NCBI GenBank assembly: GCA_030837445.1
Contig: JAUPKM010000623.1
Span: forward strand, 1 to 9,509
Reading direction: 5' to 3'
Source of the DNA: Actinomycetota bacterium
GTDB lineage: Bacteria > Actinomycetota > Actinomycetes > S36-B12 > UBA10799
Length of the DNA: 9,509 nt
The position numbers and the translations under genes are program-made. Shown one piece after another: positions 5,448-9,509 of this stretch (the first letter of the stretch is position 1; the number at the start of each line of letters is the position of its first letter). Under the pieces are notes generated by a model, which was not told the origin of the DNA, made no database searches, and saw only the letters and a program-made list of their open reading frames with translations.

Positions 5448-6440
5448 GGCGTGCATCTGGGCGTCGGTCAACTGCGAGGGTTCGGGCTGTTGGAAAACCC
5501 CGTCGCTGTAGTAGTCCGTGGGGATCATCAAGTCCAGCTGTGGCGGAGAGGCGAAGCCGCCCATCATCGAGGGACCGCGGTCTTCGGTGCTGCGGTGACC
5601 GTGCATCACACCGCATGGTGCGAGCGCCACGTCGCCGGGTCCGGCGTCGACCCAACCGATATCGCCGATGAACAACTGGCCCTCACCGGACCACAGCACC
5701 AGGAACTCATCCGACACCGGGTGAGTGTGCATCGTGTCCTCCACTCCCGTGCCGCAGTAGGCGTAGTTGAAGCCGACGAGCCGGGTACCGGCCGCCGGCC
5801 ATAGAACCAACCGCATCGGCAACCCGATGCCGGTGAACGCCGCACCCTCCAGCACGTTGAACAGTGCTCCGCCATCGGCGACCTCGGCTGGCGACAGATT
5901 CTGTGCCCGGAACTCGGGCTGGTCGTCGCGGAATTCCATCTCGTCGAGCTCGCCGACCTCCAGCGGTTGGGCGTTGATCTTCGCCTTGTTGACGGCTTCC
6001 CCTGCCATCACGCCCCACGCTGCGTCGTACAGACCGGAGTCAGCATAAAGGTCGAACTGCGGCGGGCAGATCTGATTGACCAGGTAGGCAGCGCCTTGGG
6101 AACTGTTGCGGATTGCGTGCGGGACCCCTGCGGGGAAGTAGGCCAAGTCTCCCGGCCGGAGCGTCACCCAGCTGTCCCGCAGGCGCACCTCCACCTCTCC
6201 GTGTCGACACAGGATGGCCTCCTCCGCCAAGTCGTAGGCGTACTCATCGCTGTCCTGTCCGGCCTCAACGATGGTCAGGTGCACTGCCTCGGTCTGGTAG
6301 CCCGTCCCCGGCCAGGCCAGCAGGAGGGTCGACAGCCCGTGGACGGTGATCTTGGGTCCGTCGAAGATGTTTCCCAGAGCCCCACCCGAGCGGATCTGCT
6401 GAGCGGTGCGGTAGCGGGCTCGATACTCATCGGCGGTCAT
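5433..6440 (-). CDS. Bicupin protein, 335 aa, one intact metal site
   Basis: Two cupin beta-barrels are fused. The C-terminal cupin has a complete metal site: G232-x5-H238-T-H240-x4-E245-x6-G252 matches cupin motif 1 exactly, and G269...P275-C-G277-x2-H280 gives the fourth ligand (its final Asn is Ser). The N-terminal cupin has a perfect motif 2 (GDLAYFPAGVPHAIRN, 97-112). Its motif 1 carries Tyr67-x-Tyr69 where the two His should be, with Glu74 and both Gly in register. Bicupins of this size include dioxygenases and ureidoglycine aminohydrolase-like enzymes, but I cannot assign a reaction. The ATG at 6438-6440 was chosen for the GAAGGGA ribosome site just upstream, although the frame stays open further back into the flavodoxin gene. 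It follows that gene by 68 bases with no clear promoter, so they may form an operon. Confidence 0.82.
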   Translation of the reverse strand: MTADEYRARYRTAQQIRSGGALGNIFDGPKITVHGLSTLLLAWPGTGYQTEAVHLTIVEAGQDSDEYAYDLAEEAILCRHGEVEVRLRDSWVTLRPGDLAYFPAGVPHAIRNSSQGAAYLVNQICPPQFDLYADSGLYDAAWGVMAGEAVNKAKINAQPLEVGELDEMEFRDDQPEFRAQNLSPAEVADGGALFNVLEGAAFTGIGLPMRLVLWPAAGTRLVGFNYAYCGTGVEDTMHTHPVSDEFLVLWSGEGQLFIGDIGWVDAGPGDVALAPCGVMHGHRSTEDRGPSMMGGFASPPQLDLMIPTDYYSDGVFQQPEPSQLTDAQMHAADQE

Positions 6441-6508
6441 CTCAGTCCCTTCACGGCCGGATCGAGACAGCCTATCGCCCATCCCAGAGGGGTCGGGTCG
6501 AACCTCAG

Positions 6509-6976
6509 CTAGCCCATCAATTCCGCGGCGACGGTGGCCCCCAACTCCCAGCAAGTCTTCAGGTCCGCCGGGGTAGGGGTTCCTCGCACCTCCACCGGGT
6601 CCACCGCTCGTCGCCACCCCATGCCGGTCGCGATGGATTCGACCCCGCGAATCGCACCGGCGAGGTCCTGATTTCCATGCACGAACAGTCCGTAGCTCTT
6701 GCCCTTGGAGGCGTCGCGACACGGGTAATAGACCTGGTCGAAGAAGTGTTTGAGTGCGCCGGACATGTAGCCGATCGTGGCCGGGGTGCCCAGCAGGAAT
6801 GCGTCCGCCGCAAGCACGTCCACTGCGTTAGCGGCGAGGGCAGGGCGCAGGGTCACGCTGATGCCCTCAATCCCCTCCGCCGCAGTGCCTCGCTGCACGG
6901 CGTCCAGCATCGCCTCACAGGCTGGCGAAACCGTGTGGTGCACCACGAGAAGCCTGGGGTTCGGACGCGTGCTCAC
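6509..6976 (-). CDS. Flavodoxin-fold protein (NADPH-dependent FMN reductase/WrbA-like), 155 aa
   Basis: This is a small soluble flavoprotein of the flavodoxin-like fold, probably binding FMN. The first strand and phosphate loop are LLVVHHTVSPACEAM (9-23). The second FMN loop is GTPATIGYMSGALKHFFDQ (63-81), a strong signature of this family. A third strand (SYGLFVHGNQD, 94-104) carries the glycine region near the flavin ring. Length is normal. The start GTG at 6974-6976 directly precedes the first strand and has no Shine-Dalgarno sequence; a CATAGT hexamer about 17 bases upstream may be a -10 element, which would make the leader very short. It is the first gene of a probable two-gene unit with the bicupin, suggesting a joint redox or oxygenase role, which is inference. 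It is divergent from the ARPP-1 gene. Confidence 0.82.
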   Translation of the reverse strand: MSTRPNPRLLVVHHTVSPACEAMLDAVQRGTAAEGIEGISVTLRPALAANAVDVLAADAFLLGTPATIGYMSGALKHFFDQVYYPCRDASKGKSYGLFVHGNQDLAGAIRGVESIATGMGWRRAVDPVEVRGTPTPADLKTCWELGATVAAELMG

Positions 6977-6989
6977 GGGGAAAGGCTAG

Positions 6990-7002
6990 CGCCACTATGG
7001 CG
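6990..7002 (-). promoter_or_regulatory. Inverted repeat over a possible -10 of the flavodoxin gene
   Basis: CGCCA-N3-TGGCG is a perfect 5-bp inverted repeat whose centre overlaps CATAGT (minus strand, 6994-6999), a possible -10 element. No good -35 is seen at 17 bases. A regulator bound here would cover the promoter. Evidence is modest. Confidence 0.3.
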
Positions 7003-7043
7003 ACTCCCCCGAGTGATCGTTGGTGGCCGCGACTTGGAGAGTT

Positions 7044-7078
7044 CGGCCGCCCAACGTGAAGCCACCACGGCCGCCCAA
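7044..7078 (+). repeat. Two 11-bp direct repeats upstream of the ARPP-1 promoter
   Basis: CGGCCGCCCAA occurs twice, at 7044-7054 and 7068-7078, exactly 24 bp apart, and upstream of the -35 of the ARPP-1 promoter. The pair also lies largely inside a TGGTGGC/GCCACCA inverted repeat (7021-7027 with 7061-7067). The position and near-integral helical spacing fit tandem activator sites; chance duplication is possible. Confidence 0.6.
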
Positions 7079-7094
7079 GCAGCCACTTCCGCTT

Positions 7095-7152
7095 CATTTG
7101 CGTAATGCCGCGCATTTCTCTATAGTGATATTTGCGCAGTTACGCTCAAATG
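7095..7152 (+). promoter_or_regulatory. Putative operators flanking the ARPP-1 promoter
   Basis: CATTTGCGTAA (7095-7105) is the inverted counterpart of TTACGCTCAAATG (7140-7152), apart from two extra bases. The first overlaps the -35 and the second lies just after the predicted transcription start. The second is also half of TTTGCGC-N6-GCTCAAA (7131-7150), an imperfect palindrome. This arrangement of two similar sites around a strong promoter is typical of repression, possibly with looping. The regulator is not encoded in the window as far as I can see. Confidence 0.5.
7098..7126 (+). promoter_or_regulatory. Sigma-A-type promoter for the ARPP-1/VanX-like unit
   Basis: TTGCGT (7098-7103) and TATAGT (7121-7126) are separated by exactly 17 bases, the best housekeeping-type promoter in the window. 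Initiation near 7133 gives an untranslated leader of about 83 bases before the ATG at 7216. Confidence 0.65.
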
Positions 7153-7200
7153 ATTCCGGGCAGGTCCTACCCGCCGGACCTGAGCGGCCGCAGCAAGACG

Positions 7201-7206
7201 AGGAGG
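7201..7206 (+). promoter_or_regulatory. Full Shine-Dalgarno AGGAGG of the ARPP-1 gene
   Basis: A complete AGGAGG, nine bases before ATG 7216, decides the start over upstream in-frame candidates (TTG 7132, ATG 7150). It is the strongest ribosome site in the window. Confidence 0.85.
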
Positions 7207-7215
7207 TCGATCCGA

Positions 7216-8166
7216 ATGACCAAAAGGCACTCACCGCACGACCTGGTTCCCGACCTACATGTCGGCCACGGAATCGATTCCGGGGCGCTAACCCTGTTCC
7301 CTGTGTGGACAGCCGGCGCCGACAAGGAGCAGCGCGGGTACCTGCTTGCCGCCTATCGCGCTAGCGAGCTACCTGGCGCGCCGTCGGTGTCAAGGCTGAC
7401 GCTGACGAGCACCGGACAGGAGCCTGTGCTGGTCCTCGAGGGGACCATTCTGGAAGGTGGTATGCAGCATCGGGTAGTGCTGCATTCCGTGCTATTGGCC
7501 CCCGGCCAGTCAGTTGACGTCGACGTGGCGTGCGTGGAGGCGGGGCGGTGGGACGGCGACGGCAGTCACAGCGTCGGTCGTTGGCGGGCGCCGTCGGCAG
7601 TGCGCGGGGCCTGCTATGGCTTGCGCCCCGAAGCTGTCGGCCGAGAACGCGCGGCGGAGTTGCGCCCCAGCGACCAGTCCGACGTGTGGCGCCGGGTTCA
7701 CTACTACGAGCGCGCCTACGGCCCGTCGGACACCTCGTCGCTGGTCGAGGTCAGCAAGCGATTCGAGCGGTCGAGGTCGGGTGCGCCGCAAGAGCCTTCC
7801 CCTGACACCTCACCCGTGCCGCTGCCCGGGCAGCGAGGAGTGATCATCGGAGTCGCCGGGCATCCCCTGCTGCTGGAACTCTTCGACGATTCGCGCGCGC
7901 TCGCCGACCAATGGGAGTCCATTCTGCAGGCAGCTCGGCTGGACGCCGGAACGGTCCCGCCGGAGCGCGTTGCCAGTTGGCGGGCGCGGAGCTTCGCCGC
8001 CCGGATCTCCGGTGCGCCCTTGCGGCAAATGGCCATCCGCGGGCTTGCCGCTGAGGTCGTGGCCGAGGACCTGCGCCTGTTCAGCGCCCGCGGACTCAGC
8101 CACTGCGGGGACCTCCTGCACCTCTCGGTGGTCAACACCAGGCATGAGCTGATCCTGGCCGCGTGA
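7216..8166 (+). CDS. ARPP-1 (DUF6569) family protein, 316 aa
   Basis: The protein is recognised by the family's hallmark CVExGRW, here CVEAGRW (106-112). It is preceded by LEGTILEGGMQHRVVLHSVL (74-93), which corresponds to the family's GEEL.GakQnR segment. The N-terminal GALTLFPVW (23-31) is the usual entry strand, and the C-terminal part GVIIGVAGHPLLLELFDDS followed by a helix (about 213-245) is also characteristic. A proline-rich linker (about 193-211) separates the two halves. There is no signal peptide or membrane helix. As I recall, the family was named for genomic association with ADP-ribosylglycohydrolase and rhodanese-phosphatase genes; its biochemical activity is not established. Neither partner is present here. 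Instead the next gene, 29 bases on, encodes a VanX-like lipoprotein. The unit has an elaborate promoter with putative operators. Family assignment is confident and function is unknown. Confidence 0.82.
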   Translation: MTKRHSPHDLVPDLHVGHGIDSGALTLFPVWTAGADKEQRGYLLAAYRASELPGAPSVSRLTLTSTGQEPVLVLEGTILEGGMQHRVVLHSVLLAPGQSVDVDVACVEAGRWDGDGSHSVGRWRAPSAVRGACYGLRPEAVGRERAAELRPSDQSDVWRRVHYYERAYGPSDTSSLVEVSKRFERSRSGAPQEPSPDTSPVPLPGQRGVIIGVAGHPLLLELFDDSRALADQWESILQAARLDAGTVPPERVASWRARSFAARISGAPLRQMAIRGLAAEVVAEDLRLFSARGLSHCGDLLHLSVVNTRHELILAA

Positions 8167-8195
8167 GGTCGTGGGAGCGGGTATTTACTTATGTC

Positions 8196-9062
8196 ATGAG
8201 CGCGCGTCTGGGACCCCGGGCAGCCGCGTGCGCGATCGCACTGCCGCTGGCCCTGAGCGGTGTGACGGGTTGCGCGACGTCGACTTCTGGCGGGCCATCG
8301 ACAGCAACAGTGTCGTCGTCGCCGACCACCGCCGGTTGCGCACCGCAATCCAGCTGCGCCACCAACGCGGAGGGGCTGCCCGTTGGTTTCGTCCGATTGG
8401 CCAACGTCGCGCCGACCATCCTGCAGGAGATGCGCTATCCGACGGACCACAATTTCGTAGGGTCACCGATCGAGGGATACCAAGCTTCGGACTGTTGGGT
8501 GACCGCACAGACAGCAGTTGCGCTGAAGAAGGCTCAGGAACAGGCGAATGCCAAGGGCTACACGTTGAAGATGTACGACTGTTACCGACCGCAGCGCGCG
8601 GTCAGCGAATTCATGCGTTGGGCCGCCGATCCGAACGCGACCACGATGAAGGACGAGTTCTACCCTCGCGTGGCGAAGAACGAACTCATCCCGGGCGACT
8701 ACATCGCGGAGAAATCCGGGCACTCACGCGGATCCACGGTGGACCTGACGTTAGTGCCGCTTCCTGGCGCGACGAGCGCTGCCTGGACTCCCGCCGACGG
8801 TTTGGTCGACTGCGCCCTGCCCGCCGCTGAGAGATTCCCCGACACCTCCATCGACATGGGCACCGGCTTCGACTGTTTCGACGTGGAGTCGCACACCGCG
8901 AACCCGAACCTCACCCCTGCGCAGCGTGCGAATCGGGATGCCCTCGTCGGAATCATGACAGCCCAAGGCTTCAAGAATCTGCGCACGGAGTGGTGGCACT
9001 ACACCCTCAAGGATGAACCCTTTCCTGACACGTACTTCGACGTACCCATCACCGCGCGGTGA
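8196..9062 (+). CDS. VanX-like D-Ala-D-Ala dipeptidase (M15D) lipoprotein, 288 aa
   Basis: This is a zinc peptidase of family M15D, which hydrolyses D-Ala-D-Ala or related cell-wall peptides. The N-terminus is a lipoprotein signal (hydrophobic AIALPLALSGVTG, acylated Cys26), so it acts outside the membrane, followed by a Ser/Thr-rich tether to about residue 55. Catalytic residues are complete: Arg131 (YDCYRPQ), His176 and Asp183 in SGHSRGSTVDLTL, and Glu265 with His268 in EWWHY. The spacings Arg-His (45), His-Asp (7) and Glu-His (3) equal those of Enterococcus VanX. Asp to Glu is 82 residues against 58, an insertion of about 24 that holds two Cys. ATG 8196 was chosen because the stretch before it is rich in AT-ending codons unlike the gene body. 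GTG 8163, overlapping the ARPP-1 stop by four bases, is the alternative. No vanH/vanA neighbours are present, so a peptidoglycan-recycling or remodelling role is more likely than glycopeptide resistance. Confidence 0.88.
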   Translation: MSARLGPRAAACAIALPLALSGVTGCATSTSGGPSTATVSSSPTTAGCAPQSSCATNAEGLPVGFVRLANVAPTILQEMRYPTDHNFVGSPIEGYQASDCWVTAQTAVALKKAQEQANAKGYTLKMYDCYRPQRAVSEFMRWAADPNATTMKDEFYPRVAKNELIPGDYIAEKSGHSRGSTVDLTLVPLPGATSAAWTPADGLVDCALPAAERFPDTSIDMGTGFDCFDVESHTANPNLTPAQRANRDALVGIMTAQGFKNLRTEWWHYTLKDEPFPDTYFDVPITAR

Positions 9063-9080
9063 GCACTGCGGATGGGTGGC

Positions 9081-9509
9081 CTATGCGTTGAGAAGGCCAG
9101 CCAAGGTCCGGCCCCATACCTGCGCACGCTCGACCTCGCCGGGCTCCAACGGACCCTTTACGTCCGCCACCCTAAAGTGCTCGCTAGGCGCCAACCGCGT
9201 CCCACCGAGTTTAGCTAGCCCCTTGTCTATGCTCGTCGAGGCGTGGTCCATCGCCACGACCACCTTGGGGTGCGAACCGCGGGTGTCGTAGGCAGCCGTC
9301 CGCAGCCCCGCGGGAAGCTCAGCGCTGCCGAGCCACTCACGCACCCCGATTTGTTGGCTGACCACCGGGCCATCCGCCTTCTCGGCGGCGTCCTGTCGGG
9401 TGCTGGGTCTGGGCATGCTCCAAGCATGATTGGGTGACCCTAGAACGAGGAGGTCAACCTCGGGACTGATCACGGTCGGCGCGACGCCCACCTCCACCGC
9501 CTCCGCCGA
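9081..9509 (-). CDS. Flavodoxin-family protein, C-terminal 142 residues, cut by the window edge
   Basis: The frame is open to the right edge, so the N-terminus (first strand and FMN phosphate loop) is missing; a GTG at 9497 is not the real start. The visible part has DLLVLGSPNHAWSMPRPSTR, the second FMN-binding loop as found in an actinobacterial flavodoxin subgroup where HAxxMxRPSTR is typical. It then has an AYDTR strand, the KVVVAMDHASTSIDK region with a Gly-less loop, and a C-terminal helix after GPLEPGEVERAQVWG. Most members of the group are about 170-200 aa, so roughly 30-45 residues lie outside. It converges on the VanX-like gene with only 18 bases between stops and no evident terminator hairpin. 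It is not a close copy of the flavodoxin-fold protein at 6509-6976. Confidence 0.75.
   Translation of the reverse strand, partial: SAEAVEVGVAPTVISPEVDLLVLGSPNHAWSMPRPSTRQDAAEKADGPVVSQQIGVREWLGSAELPAGLRTAAYDTRGSHPKVVVAMDHASTSIDKGLAKLGGTRLAPSEHFRVADVKGPLEPGEVERAQVWGRTLAGLLNA

Noticed and set aside
8163..8195. VanX-like start at GTG 8163 with a 4-base overlap to ARPP-1
   Set aside because: Possible, but the added codons (GTA TTT ACT TAT) are unlike the gene's usage, and the ATG at 8196 gives a standard lipoprotein signal. Kept only as an alternative.
7716..8450. 244-codon minus-strand open frame
   Set aside because: It spans the junction of ARPP-1 and the VanX-like gene in antisense and is arginine-rich without motifs.
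8196..9062. Glycopeptide-resistance cluster
   Set aside because: The M15D enzyme is intact, but no D-lactate dehydrogenase, D-Ala-D-Lac ligase or VanRS-type regulators occur in the window.

Overview
The window looks like chromosomal DNA of a high-GC Actinomycetota, probably of the mycobacterial/nocardial type. Its coding regions are strongly G+C-biased at third positions. GTG and TTG starts are common, and several -10-like hexamers sit so close to the start codon that leaderless mRNAs are likely. The protein families (an F420-reductase-like oxidoreductase, a CBS protein paired with an ArsB/NhaD-type transporter, an ARPP-1 protein, and a VanX-like lipoprotein) fit that group. No phage, insertion sequence, integrase, CRISPR, tRNA or rRNA was recognised. 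The taxonomic placement is inferred from style and families only.

Layout. The left end (1-430) holds a small, possibly broken minus-strand gene of 80 codons. Its AT-rich promoter carries a perfect inverted repeat, and a strong GC hairpin separates it from the next unit. Positions 431-2163 (minus) form a two-gene operon with a 4-base ATGA overlap: a CBS-pair protein followed by a 12-TM ion transporter. A gene-free stretch (2164-2739) follows, with a 7-bp tandem repeat and a nested set of inverted repeats that could be a structured leader. The plus strand then carries an NAD(P)-binding F420-reductase-like protein (2740-3417), a six-TM diguanylate cyclase (3478-4452) and an alpha/beta hydrolase (4575-5402). 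The hydrolase converges on a minus-strand pair, a flavodoxin-fold protein (6509-6976) and a bicupin (5433-6440).

The right part is organised around a dense divergent regulatory region (6977-7215). Leftward it drives the flavodoxin-bicupin pair. Rightward a near-consensus promoter, flanked by inverted and direct repeats, drives a two-gene unit: an ARPP-1 (DUF6569) protein followed by a VanX-like zinc D,D-dipeptidase lipoprotein with all catalytic residues intact. A second, unrelated flavodoxin-family gene enters from the right edge on the minus strand and is cut by the window.

Functionally the window is mostly a set of small independent units (ion transport, redox, second messenger, lipid/ester hydrolysis). 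The least explained part is the ARPP-1/VanX-like pair with its elaborate promoter. ARPP-1 has no established biochemical activity known to me, and its pairing with an envelope peptidase is the best candidate here for an undescribed system.
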